Source: Phycisphaera mikurensis (GTDB lineage Bacteria > Planctomycetota > Phycisphaerae > UBA1845). Taken from it: DNA of 33,234 nt. The notes under the pieces were generated by a model. The model worked only from the letters and a program-made list of their open reading frames with translations, ran no database searches and was not told the DNA's origin. The stretch's first letter is position 1, and every line of letters begins with the position of its first letter. A program made the translations under genes and the position numbers. Positions 16,671 to 23,992 of the stretch are shown here, in pieces. Where the stretch lies: positions 1-33,234 of the forward strand of contig SBAX01000346.1 of assembly GCA_005240095.1 (NCBI GenBank), written 5' to 3'.

Positions 16671-17576
16671 CTAGGGCTCAAGGATTGCAAACCCGCCAGT
16701 CGTGGTGAGCTGCCGATAGAGTTCGCTCAGCCGAGTGGTCATCGGCCCAACGCGACCATTGCCGATGGTACGGCCGTCCACTTTCACGACGGCGGCCAGT
16801 TCCCCCATCGTGCCGCTGCAGAACATCTCCGCGGCGCGATAGACCTCGGTGAGCGACAGATCGCGCACTTCGTGGGCAATACCATGCTCGCGGCAGAGCT
16901 CCAGGATCGTGGCACGGGTGATGCCCTCCGGGCAGGCCACGGTGCGCGGCGTAAGCACGACGCCGCCGTGGACGAGGAATACGTGCGTGGCGTTGGTCTC
17001 GGCCACGAACCCGCGGGCGTCGAGCATGAGGGCGTCGTCGGCCCCGGCGTTGTTGGCCTCGATCTTGGCCAGGATCGAGGGCAGCAGGTTGGCATGGTGA
17101 ATCTTGGGATCCAGACAGTCCGGTGGGGAGCGGCGCACGCTGGAGGTGATCAGCGTCAAGCCGGACTTGTCGTACACAGGGGGCTTGTGCTCGGCGAGCA
17201 CGATGAGCGTGGGGCCGGACTGGTTGAGCCGGGGGTCCATGCCGGATGTGATCTTCACCCCGCGGGTGAGGGTCAGGCGAATGTGCGCGCCGTCGCGCAT
17301 CTGATTGGCCAGCAGCGTGCGGCGGATCTGCTCGATGATCTCCTCGTGGGAGGGAATCTGCGCAAACGCCAATGCCAACGCCGAGCTTCGCAGGCGATCT
17401 AGATGTTCGATGAGCTTGAAGATGCGCCCGTTGTAGAGCCGCAGCCCCTCCCACACCGCATCGCCGCCCTGCACCGCGGAGTCGAACGGGCTGACCCCGG
17501 CCTCATTGCGATGCACCAGGCGCCCATTGATGTTCACCATCAAGTCGGCGTTCTTGGGATTGAAGGTCTGAAGCAT
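16671..17576 (-). CDS. PLP-dependent class IV aminotransferase (branched-chain aminotransferase-like)
   Basis: A 301-residue fold-type IV aminotransferase of normal length. PLP would be bound to Lys158 in DPKIHHANLLPSILAKIEAN; ETNATHVFLV (193-202) and GITRATILEL are the phosphate- and cofactor-contacting segments, and GTMGELAAVVKVDGR lies near the end. The string FDSAVQGGDAVWEGLR and the long match around VKITSGM and LIVLAEHKPPVYD resemble the C-terminal half of plant branched-chain-aminotransferase-like proteins more than bacterial IlvE. The ATG at 17576 has GGAGGG about 15 bases upstream; the longer frame from 17660 is rejected because its first residues look non-coding. It probably forms a unit with the sulfotransferase at 19476-20216, now separated from it by three inserted genes. 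Confidence 0.93.
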   Translation of the reverse strand: MLQTFNPKNADLMVNINGRLVHRNEAGVSPFDSAVQGGDAVWEGLRLYNGRIFKLIEHLDRLRSSALALAFAQIPSHEEIIEQIRRTLLANQMRDGAHIRLTLTRGVKITSGMDPRLNQSGPTLIVLAEHKPPVYDKSGLTLITSSVRRSPPDCLDPKIHHANLLPSILAKIEANNAGADDALMLDARGFVAETNATHVFLVHGGVVLTPRTVACPEGITRATILELCREHGIAHEVRDLSLTEVYRAAEMFCSGTMGELAAVVKVDGRTIGNGRVGPMTTRLSELYRQLTTTGGFAILEP

Positions 17577-17620
17577 TGTCGCGTCTGATCCCTCCACCCA
17601 ATGGGGAGAGCTTTCACCTG

Positions 17621-18070
17621 CTACGGAACGCCGCTGCGCGGGAAGCCCATGTCCCTCCACTTCCGCGTCTCTACAAACTGATCAAGGTGGCCTATGTTGT
17701 CCGTGGCAACGATAGCACCGGCGAACTTGGCCTGCGCCGCCAAGATCGCGTCCCCATCCAATGCGTGCTTATCAGCTGTCGGCTTGCCATGCTGCCTCGC
17801 TTGAGCCCACAATCTCGCCGCCTCGAGCATCATCGAGGTTTCGATGGGCAGATACGTAAGCTCGCTCTTGATTTGATCGAGACGTTGAAGGCTCTCATGT
17901 AGCCCCTCCAGAATCAGGTTCCGGCGAAGCTCGTAGTCGGCAATCTCGGGCACGATAACCTCACAATCGGCCCTGAGCATGGCAATGAACCACTGCGCCG
18001 TCGCCTTCGCTGCCCTCGGGTGCGCCACTTCCCCAAGCGGCCCAGTATCGAGGAGGATGCGTTCACTCAC
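17621..18070 (-). CDS. PIN-domain ribonuclease, VapC-like toxin candidate
   Basis: A 149-residue protein with the PIN-domain acidic set: Asp8 in ILLDTGPLGEVAHP, Glu47 in VPEIADYELRRNL, Asp107 in DGDAILAAQA and Asp124 in GAIVATDN. The family cleaves RNA in a metal-dependent way and is the usual toxin of VapBC systems. The GTG start at 18070 lies inside the end of the preceding small gene (8-base overlap, GTGAGTGA), so it should be translated only with it, as expected for a toxin behind its antitoxin. The predicted product ends 44 bases before the aminotransferase start, so that gene may now depend on transcription through the cassette. Confidence 0.85.
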   Translation of the reverse strand: MSERILLDTGPLGEVAHPRAAKATAQWFIAMLRADCEVIVPEIADYELRRNLILEGLHESLQRLDQIKSELTYLPIETSMMLEAARLWAQARQHGKPTADKHALDGDAILAAQAKFAGAIVATDNIGHLDQFVETRKWRDMGFPRSGVP

Positions 18071-18488
18071 TGAATCGCTTCCTAGCGGAGGTGCGTGACT
18101 CTTCGATTCTTGCCTTCAGCGTTGGCCACACTCTCTCGTCGTAGCCCGAATCGTCGGCAAGCCAAGACTCGATGAGAGCGATCAGCCTTCTACGTCTTTC
18201 CTGCCGCGACGAAGCCTTCTGCTCTGCCCGTGGTCCGCCTGGCCGAGGTTCAAGAGGCTGGAAAAACCCCCTCGTGACGGTTGCCAGCCTTGGGCCCCCG
18301 TTGATGAGTTCAATGTAACCGCGCAGCAACGAAGCCGGCGAGGCGTCGACCGCCGGCGCGGATCGGCGTCGAGCCGGCCCGTGCCCAACCAAGAAGTAAA
18401 AAGCCTGCGGCGTGGTCGTCGAGCCCTGCTCGCCTTGGCTGAACTCATCTGAGAAGCTCTGCGTTGTCGTGGTCCGTTGGTCGATCAC
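18063..18488 (-). CDS. Small protein with antitoxin-like C-terminus
   Basis: A 141-residue unknown protein. The last ~40 residues (RRRRLIALIESWLADDSGYD, then ERVWPTLKARIEESR) resemble short helical segments found in small genes just upstream of PIN nucleases, which bind the toxin. The first ~75 residues (TTTTQSFSDEFSQGEQGS, TPQAFYFLVGHGPARRRS, LLRGYIELINGG) have no family I know and are more than a typical VapB would need. No ribbon-helix-helix or AbrB fold is obvious. The GTG start overlaps the stop of the TIGR04255-like gene by 4 bases, and its own stop overlaps the PIN gene by 8. An antitoxin role is inferred from position. Confidence 0.65.
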   Translation of the reverse strand: MIDQRTTTTQSFSDEFSQGEQGSTTTPQAFYFLVGHGPARRRSAPAVDASPASLLRGYIELINGGPRLATVTRGFFQPLEPRPGGPRAEQKASSRQERRRRLIALIESWLADDSGYDERVWPTLKARIEESRTSARKRFSE

Positions 18489-19312
18489 ACGTTCTTCCTT
18501 TTCCAGAACTCCTTCTGAATCCGCTCATGCGTCAGGTCGGCAAAACCCCGCACGATCCACTCTCGACCTTGCTGAAACCACTCGCGAATCGCATCATCGT
18601 CCAAACTGCGCGGAACACCCCGAGCCGTTAATTCGCACAGTAGAACCGGTTTCATGTCCCTTCGCCTCAGCGCGTGTCGCACTGACACATGAAGGCGACC
18701 GGAAAGCCCGGGCATCAGGAAGCTGAGCTTCCAGGTCGCAGATTCCGGCGTCGGAAGGAATGATCTTTGCGTCCGCCATTCGACATCCGGAAAAACGTGG
18801 CCGATGGTTGCGACGCCGTCCCAGCCCTCCCCTTGGACGATGTGGTTGATATACGTCACCTCAAGCTGGTTGATCTGGGGCGTTCCGACCTTATCGTCCC
18901 GGCAGAATCTGCGGAATCTCTCCCACGCCGACCAGAACCTCTTGAAGACCTCTGGAAAGTGCGGATAAACATCCGTTTCTTGTTGCTTGCGCCAATTGTG
19001 GAGGAAGCGATCACTCTGCACTTGAAGCAACCAACACGGCGTTTGATGAACGAAAAACATTCTCGGCAACGGAGGAGCACTCGATAGCTCAATGCGTGGT
19101 TCCTCGGTCGCCAGCTCGCCGAAGCGTTCGATTATCTGGGCGAGCGGCGCTTGTTGTTCACATGCAGGGTAGTCCTCCTTGACACGCTGCCACAGCAAAC
19201 CAAACGCTGTTGCCAGGAAGCCTTCCAGGGGCGCGAACTGCAAGCCGCAAACGACCTCGATCACCGGCGGGACCTCGTAATCCGGTAGCCGATTCAGCGA
19301 TGTTACAGCCAT
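18485..19312 (-). CDS. TIGR04255-like family protein of unknown function
   Basis: A 275-residue protein. The opening LPDYEVPPVIEVVCGLQFAPLEGF matches the hallmark of the sporadically distributed TIGR04255 family (P.YE.PP..EVV.G..F), and the length fits. Further on are TPCWLLQVQSDRFLHNWRK, VTYINHI, and a C-terminal part LSGRLHVSVRHA. No catalytic motif, signal peptide or membrane helix is visible. ATGs at 19312 and 19333 are both possible; the first codons of the longer form contain GGAGG, which could serve the shorter one. It is the first gene of the three-gene cassette. Two 60-base lines counted in it (18961-19080) are 50 percent GC, against 72 percent in a line of the nearby C45 gene, suggesting acquisition by transfer. 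Confidence 0.8.
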   Translation of the reverse strand: MAVTSLNRLPDYEVPPVIEVVCGLQFAPLEGFLATAFGLLWQRVKEDYPACEQQAPLAQIIERFGELATEEPRIELSSAPPLPRMFFVHQTPCWLLQVQSDRFLHNWRKQQETDVYPHFPEVFKRFWSAWERFRRFCRDDKVGTPQINQLEVTYINHIVQGEGWDGVATIGHVFPDVEWRTQRSFLPTPESATWKLSFLMPGLSGRLHVSVRHALRRRDMKPVLLCELTARGVPRSLDDDAIREWFQQGREWIVRGFADLTHERIQKEFWKRKNV

Positions 19313-19475
19313 TGGGAACCGTCGAACCTCCATTTGCGGGCCTTTGTTCTCACCCGTCCAGCCGCTTCTTGGTTGAACAAGCCGCCCAACTCCTAAGCAT
19401 ATTCTAATCGAGCGATCGTATCCACGGACCGCCGCCTCTCGCACGTCCCGAGGTTCATCGGGCCCGTGCGCAAGG

Positions 19476-20216
19476 TCATGGGCTTCCTTCCAGCCGAAGC
19501 CTGCATTCGTACAGTTGTTCGTAATGGGCCACGCATTGGTTGAGCAACGTCGTCTGCTCCCGGGGCACGGCGTCTTGCTTGGGTCTGTAGGGTTGGAAGC
19601 CGGTGGACTTTTCCACGGCGTCGTACCAGTACTTGGCCCAGATGCCGTCGGTGTCGCGGCGGCCGGGGGGCCAGGAGAGCATGCACTCATCGAAGGCCAC
19701 GCCCACTGCGGCGCATAAGCGCTCCAGCATCCCGCGGGGATTCTCCAGCACGTCCCGGGCGTCGAGGATCGGCGGGGTGCGGCCGGTGCGGGCGCGGACG
19801 AACTCGACGAGTTCGAGCTGCTGCGGCAGGCCGGTGTCCGCCAAGCGCGGGTGAGGCAGGTTCTTCACCAGCGACGTAAGCATCTCCCGCGGATCGCGAA
19901 TGAGGAAGGAGTGGGTGAGACTGTCCAGCCAGTCGCGGCTGATGTCAGGCAGGAGATGATGCGCCATATGCTTCTGGTAGAAGACGGCCCTGCCCTGCGG
20001 CACCGGTCCGGTCAGCCAGGCGACGACCTTTCGCCAGTCGGTCTCATGATGGGCGATGACCTCCTCGCGCCCGGGATGGTCGATGCCGGTGACCTTCAGG
20101 TAATGGGCATAGAGCGGCTCGTCGCAGACGAAGGTGTCCGGCCGGTTGCCCCAGGCGCGCATCATGGCCGTGGAGATGTTTCGAGGTCCCGACCACATGG
20201 CCAGCCGCAGCGGCAT
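19476..20216 (-). CDS. Sulfotransferase family protein
   Basis: A 246-residue protein. The N-terminal LAMWSGPRNISTAMMRAWGNRPD is a variant P-loop for the 5'-phosphate of PAPS, followed by DEPLYAHYLKVTG, with HSFLIRDPREMLTSLVKN as the 3'-phosphate-binding segment, LDARDVLENPRGMLERLCAAVGV, and a C-terminal WAKYWYDAVEKSTGFQPY. This order resembles the N-terminal half of plant branched-chain-aminotransferase-like fusion proteins. The biochemical substrate is unknown; sulfation may not even be the reaction in this subgroup. The ATG at 20216 lacks a ribosome site and sits 6 bases behind a -10 box. Downstream on the same strand come the three-gene cassette and then the aminotransferase. Confidence 0.88.
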   Translation of the reverse strand: MPLRLAMWSGPRNISTAMMRAWGNRPDTFVCDEPLYAHYLKVTGIDHPGREEVIAHHETDWRKVVAWLTGPVPQGRAVFYQKHMAHHLLPDISRDWLDSLTHSFLIRDPREMLTSLVKNLPHPRLADTGLPQQLELVEFVRARTGRTPPILDARDVLENPRGMLERLCAAVGVAFDECMLSWPPGRRDTDGIWAKYWYDAVEKSTGFQPYRPKQDAVPREQTTLLNQCVAHYEQLYECRLRLEGSP

Positions 20217-20222
20217 AGGGCG

Positions 20223-20252
20223 ATCCTATCGCCCCGGACCAGCACGTGCCAA
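20223..20252 (-). promoter_or_regulatory. Promoter for a probably leaderless sulfotransferase message
   Basis: On the minus strand TTGGCA (20247-20252, five of six to TTGACA) and TAGGAT (20223-20228, four of six) are spaced by 18 bases. Only 6 bases separate the -10 box from the ATG, so transcription would start at or next to the start codon. No Shine-Dalgarno sequence is present. Confidence 0.5.
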
Positions 20253-20362
20253 ACCCGTATGATCTTGTGCGTCCCGTTTCGAGTACTCCTTACCCGCAGG
20301 GGGCGCGATCAGGTACAATGCCCGCGTTGGTCATCCGACGGCTTCGAATGAGGAGGCATGCC

Positions 20363-21658
20363 ATGTACCGCTTTCGACGATCAGGACTTGTTACGACCGG
20401 TCTGTTGCTTTTTGGCGCGATCGGCACGGCGCGGGCCATCGCCGATCCGGGCAAGCCGCGCCCGCTGGAGTTTTCCGAGAAGGTCGTGGCCGGCGGGCCG
20501 AACGACTTCCTGGAGGTCCGGTATCTGACCATGCGGGGGACCAACTTCGAGATCGGCAAGAAGCTTGCCGAGATCGCCCGGCAGCAGCACGGACTCACCC
20601 CCGTGGCGTCGGCTGACAGGCTGAGGACCCGCGCCCAGCGCGAATACTTCAAGCGCAACGGTCCCATCCACTTCGAGCGTATGCGCGGAGCGGCCGCGGC
20701 CTTCGGAGTGGACGTGAATGACGACGCCCACAACGTCTCGTCTTTGACCTATGGCCTCACCCTGCCGGGGTGCAGCGTGGTCTTCTATCCGCCGGGCATT
20801 ACCGCCGACGGCATCGGCGTGCTCAGCCGCAACTATGACTTCACCACCGGCACGATCATGGGGCTCATCCCCAGATCAGGTGAAAGTCCGTGCACATCAC
20901 GCCCCTACGTGGTGGAGATGTATCCCGACCAGGGCTACGCCTCGCTCGCGGTGGTGGCCTACGACCTGCTGGGCTCGGTCCTTGACGGCATCAACTCCGA
21001 GGGGCTCTCCGTGGCGCTGCTTGCCGACGACGAGCTCGCCGAACTCGGCAAGGCCGATCCCGCACGCGGCACCCAGGCCGGTCTGGAGGTGATCCAAGTC
21101 ACGCGTCTGCTCCTGGACACCTGCGCCACCGTCGAGGACGCCAAAGCGGCGCTCATGTCGTCCCGGTTGTACTATTCCATGATTCCCTGCCACTACATCG
21201 TCGCCGATGCCCAAGGCAAGGCGTTCATCTGGGAGAATGCGCCGTCCATGCACTACGGCACCATCGTAGAGAACGAAGGCGCCCCGCTCATCACCACCAA
21301 CTTCATGCACTACCTGCACCCCGAGGCCCGCGATCCGACCAAGGCCAAAGAGCCCTTCAAGACCTGCAACCGCTACCAGACCCTGCGGCAGCGCATCGCC
21401 TCAACCTCCGGCAAGTTCACCGTGGACGCCATCAAGGCCAACAACGCCGCCGTGATGCTCCAGCGGCCGACACCACCCGCGCCCCGCGCCGCCAACCGCA
21501 CGCTCTGGCACAGCATCTATTTCCCCGAGCAGCGGCGCATGGAAGTGGACTTCTACCTCGGCGAAACCCCGGGCGCATCCCCCAATGACCCGCCCACGAT
21601 TCGCCGTTCGGGCTACTTGAGTTTCAAACTGGCTGGCGACGCCCAAGCGTGGAAGTAA
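20363..21658 (+). CDS. Exported C45-type (acyltransferase/Ntn-hydrolase-like) protein
   Basis: A 431-residue protein. A signal peptide is predicted (MYRFRRSGLVTTGLLLFGAIGTARA, cleavage before IADPG). The likely nucleophile is Cys137 in LPGCSVVFYPPG, followed by the RNYDF motif (156-160), the pattern of acyl-CoA:6-aminopenicillanate acyltransferase-like and linear amide C-N hydrolases, which self-cleave so that Cys becomes N-terminal. Later conserved pieces are VLDGINSEGLSVALLADDE, YIVADAQGKAFIWEN and NRYQTLRQRI. It should cut or transfer acyl groups on amides outside the cytoplasm; the substrate is unknown. AGGAGG lies 6 bases before the ATG, ruling out the frame from 20246. TACAAT at 20314-20319 is a candidate -10 box, with no clear -35. 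Confidence 0.85.
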   Translation: MYRFRRSGLVTTGLLLFGAIGTARAIADPGKPRPLEFSEKVVAGGPNDFLEVRYLTMRGTNFEIGKKLAEIARQQHGLTPVASADRLRTRAQREYFKRNGPIHFERMRGAAAAFGVDVNDDAHNVSSLTYGLTLPGCSVVFYPPGITADGIGVLSRNYDFTTGTIMGLIPRSGESPCTSRPYVVEMYPDQGYASLAVVAYDLLGSVLDGINSEGLSVALLADDELAELGKADPARGTQAGLEVIQVTRLLLDTCATVEDAKAALMSSRLYYSMIPCHYIVADAQGKAFIWENAPSMHYGTIVENEGAPLITTNFMHYLHPEARDPTKAKEPFKTCNRYQTLRQRIASTSGKFTVDAIKANNAAVMLQRPTPPAPRAANRTLWHSIYFPEQRRMEVDFYLGETPGASPNDPPTIRRSGYLSFKLAGDAQAWK

Positions 21659-21666
21659 TCGGGTGG

Positions 21667-21691
21667 CACGGACAAGCTCTGCTTGTCCGTG
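21667..21691. repeat. Strong hairpin between convergent genes
   Basis: CACGGACAAGC, loop TCT, GCTTGTCCGTG: an 11-base perfect stem preceded by GGGTGG. It lies between the C45 gene and the convergent RNase gene. No T-run follows on either strand, so it may be a REP-like element that also acts as a transcription end or mRNA stabiliser for both genes. Confidence 0.7.
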
Positions 21692-21718
21692 AACTGCTGC
21701 GTCCGGAATCTGCTGCTC

Positions 21719-23992
21719 TTACCCCGTCGCTGCGCCGGCTCCGCCGATGGGCACCTGACGCCCGCGCCCATCCTCGCAGAGGCACTCCACCTGATCGCTG
21801 GTGAAGTTTGGTTGTCCGCGGATCACCACCGACTTGCCGGTCTCCTGCTCGATCTGGTGCAGCGCGGCGCGCTTGGTATTGAGCAGTTGGTAGGCGATCT
21901 CATTGGACACTGCGACCGTCACCTTCTGCACTTGCTGATGATGCGTCGCTAACTGGATCGTGCGCATGACGTCCAGGATGACCGACTCCGGCTGCTTTAC
22001 GTGCCCCGTGCCCTTGCAGTGGGCGCAGTCGGCATAGAGGCTGCGCTTGATCGACGGCCCCTGCCGCTGGCGAGTCATCTCAATCAGACCGAAGGCACTC
22101 ATCTTCAGCGTGCGGGCCCGCTCCTTGTGTTTCTTAAGGGCCTCGCGCAGAGCGATCTCCACCTTGCGCTTGTTGCGATCCAGACGCATGTCGATGAAAT
22201 CGCAGACGATCAGACCACCCAGGTCGCGGAGGCGAAGCTGCCGGGCGATCTCCTCGGCGGCCTGAAGGTTGATCTGCAGGGCCGTCTCCTCGGCGTTTTC
22301 CGGGCTGCGGAAGCGGCCGCTGTTTACGTCGATGGCCACCAGCGCCTCTGTGGAGTCGATGACCAGCGACCCTCCCGAGGGTAGCGGCACGTGCCGCGTA
22401 TTGATCCGCTCGATCTCCGCCTCGATGCCCATGCGGTGGAAGAGGGGCTCACGCTCCGAATAGAGTTCGATCGCTGTCTTGGCCCGCGGCATCACAATCT
22501 GCAGAAACTCGCTGATTCGCCGCGCCGCTCCGACGTCGTCGACGACCAGGCGGTCGAAATCCGCCGTGTAGTGGTCGCGAATGGTCCTGGTGACGAGGTC
22601 GGATTCCCGATAGAGCTCGGCGGGCGCCGGTTGGGACTTGATCCGCTCCACCACTGTCCGCCAAAGCCGCATGAGATAGTTCAGATCACGTTGCAATTCC
22701 CGCTTGGGACGGTCCAACCCCGCGGTCCGAAGGATGAAGCCCATCCCCGCGGGCAGTTTCAGCTCGTTGAGGGCATCGCGCATCTTCCGGCGGGCGCCCT
22801 CATCCTCGATCTTCCGGGAGACGCCGTGCCGGCTCATCCCCGGCATCATCACCAGGAACCGCCCGGGAATGGAAAGGTACGAAGAGAGCGTGGGCCCCTT
22901 CGTGCCCACGCCTTCCTTGGTGATCTGGACGATCACTTCCTGCCCGCGGCGAAAACACTTCTGGATCGGCGGGCGATGATGGCGAGGGATTTTTCGCCCC
23001 ACGTCCTCGGGCGCCCCCGAGTGATTCGGGAAGTATTGCGGCTGCACGTCGGAGATGTGCAGGAAACCGTGCTTGGGCAAACCGAAGTCCACGAAAGCCG
23101 CCTGGATGCTCGGCTCGACGTTGGTCACACGACCTTTGTAGATGTTGCCGACGTGAGATTGGGTCGCGTCTCGCTCGATGAACAGCTCTTCGAGCCGCCC
23201 GTCGTCCAGGATCGCAATCCGGCATTCGTGGCCCGCGGAAACGTTGATGACCATTTCCCGCTTGCCTTTTCGGCGAAAGTCCGCCGGCACGAACGCGGAC
23301 GGGGCCGCCTCCAAGGGCTCGAACTCTTCCTCGACCTCGGCTTCCTCCTCCGCGACCCGCGGCGCTCGACCGTCTTCGGGGAGTGCCTCGGCAACCCCGC
23401 GATCCTCGACCACCTCCTGGTCATAGGCCTCGGCACGCTCCAGGACTCCCGCAGGCTCGCCCGCCTGAAGCTCGGACGGTTCCGCGACAGTCGCCGGCGT
23501 CGGCTCGGCGCGCTCCGATCGCCGACCGCGCCGCCCGCGGCGCCCGCGACGGGATCGTCGCCGAGGCTGTTCTGTGTCGGCGGGAGCGATCTCGACTCCC
23601 TTCAAGTCGCTGACCGGAGCGGCACGCTCTTCGATCAGAGTCGCGCCCTGCCCTGTTACAACGCCTACCCGCGGCTGAGGCGCCGCCACGGACGCTTCCG
23701 CGCTGCCAGTCGGCGGCGACGCAGCCGGCTTGCGACCGCGTCGGGCCCGCGAGCCGGACCGTCGAGTCCGCCCCCGGCCCGGCGCCTCCGCGACCGGCGC
23801 GAGGGGAGTCGCTCCCCCCAGGCCGGCTACGTCAACCTGCGTCGCTGAAGGTGGCGCAGGCTGCGACTGGCGGTTGCCGGATGCCGCTTGAGCGGGTCGT
23901 CGTCGCCGGGACGTTCCTCGGCGCGGCCGAGCGCGACCCGGAGTCATTTCCTGTGGTGTCGATTCGTCTGGTGTCATTTGTTTCACTGCCAT
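21719..23992 (-). CDS. Ribonuclease E/G family protein with Arg-rich N-terminal extension
   Basis: A 757-residue endoribonuclease for mRNA decay and rRNA processing. The catalytic core begins near Met247: S1 domain (NIYKGRVTNVEPSIQAAFVD, GFLHISDV), 5'-sensor/RNase H-like parts, Mg-binding Asp555 in AIDVNSGRF and Asp598 in IVCDFIDM, and the Zn-link CAHC at 656-659. Residues 1-246 are a low-complexity extension with RGG-like and Arg-rich runs (RRRSRRGRRGRRGRRSER) and an acidic stretch (EEEAEVEEEFE), likely RNA- or membrane-binding and able to recruit partners. E. coli RNase E carries its scaffold at the C-terminus instead. The start overlaps the DUF2344 gene by 10 bases; an internal ATG five codons on is an alternative. 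Confidence 0.95.
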   Translation of the reverse strand: MAVKQMTPDESTPQEMTPGRARPRRGTSRRRRPAQAASGNRQSQPAPPSATQVDVAGLGGATPLAPVAEAPGRGRTRRSGSRARRGRKPAASPPTGSAEASVAAPQPRVGVVTGQGATLIEERAAPVSDLKGVEIAPADTEQPRRRSRRGRRGRRGRRSERAEPTPATVAEPSELQAGEPAGVLERAEAYDQEVVEDRGVAEALPEDGRAPRVAEEEAEVEEEFEPLEAAPSAFVPADFRRKGKREMVINVSAGHECRIAILDDGRLEELFIERDATQSHVGNIYKGRVTNVEPSIQAAFVDFGLPKHGFLHISDVQPQYFPNHSGAPEDVGRKIPRHHRPPIQKCFRRGQEVIVQITKEGVGTKGPTLSSYLSIPGRFLVMMPGMSRHGVSRKIEDEGARRKMRDALNELKLPAGMGFILRTAGLDRPKRELQRDLNYLMRLWRTVVERIKSQPAPAELYRESDLVTRTIRDHYTADFDRLVVDDVGAARRISEFLQIVMPRAKTAIELYSEREPLFHRMGIEAEIERINTRHVPLPSGGSLVIDSTEALVAIDVNSGRFRSPENAEETALQINLQAAEEIARQLRLRDLGGLIVCDFIDMRLDRNKRKVEIALREALKKHKERARTLKMSAFGLIEMTRQRQGPSIKRSLYADCAHCKGTGHVKQPESVILDVMRTIQLATHHQQVQKVTVAVSNEIAYQLLNTKRAALHQIEQETGKSVVIRGQPNFTSDQVECLCEDGRGRQVPIGGAGAATG

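Noticed and set aside
21667-21691. Hairpin as a standard intrinsic terminator
   Set aside because: No T-run follows on either strand, so it is listed as a repeat/hairpin instead.
22391-23848. A 485-codon plus-strand open frame antisense to the RNase E/G gene
   Set aside because: It has Arg/Pro/His-rich composition and no domain, while the minus strand carries clear RNase motifs. It is a GC-driven shadow.
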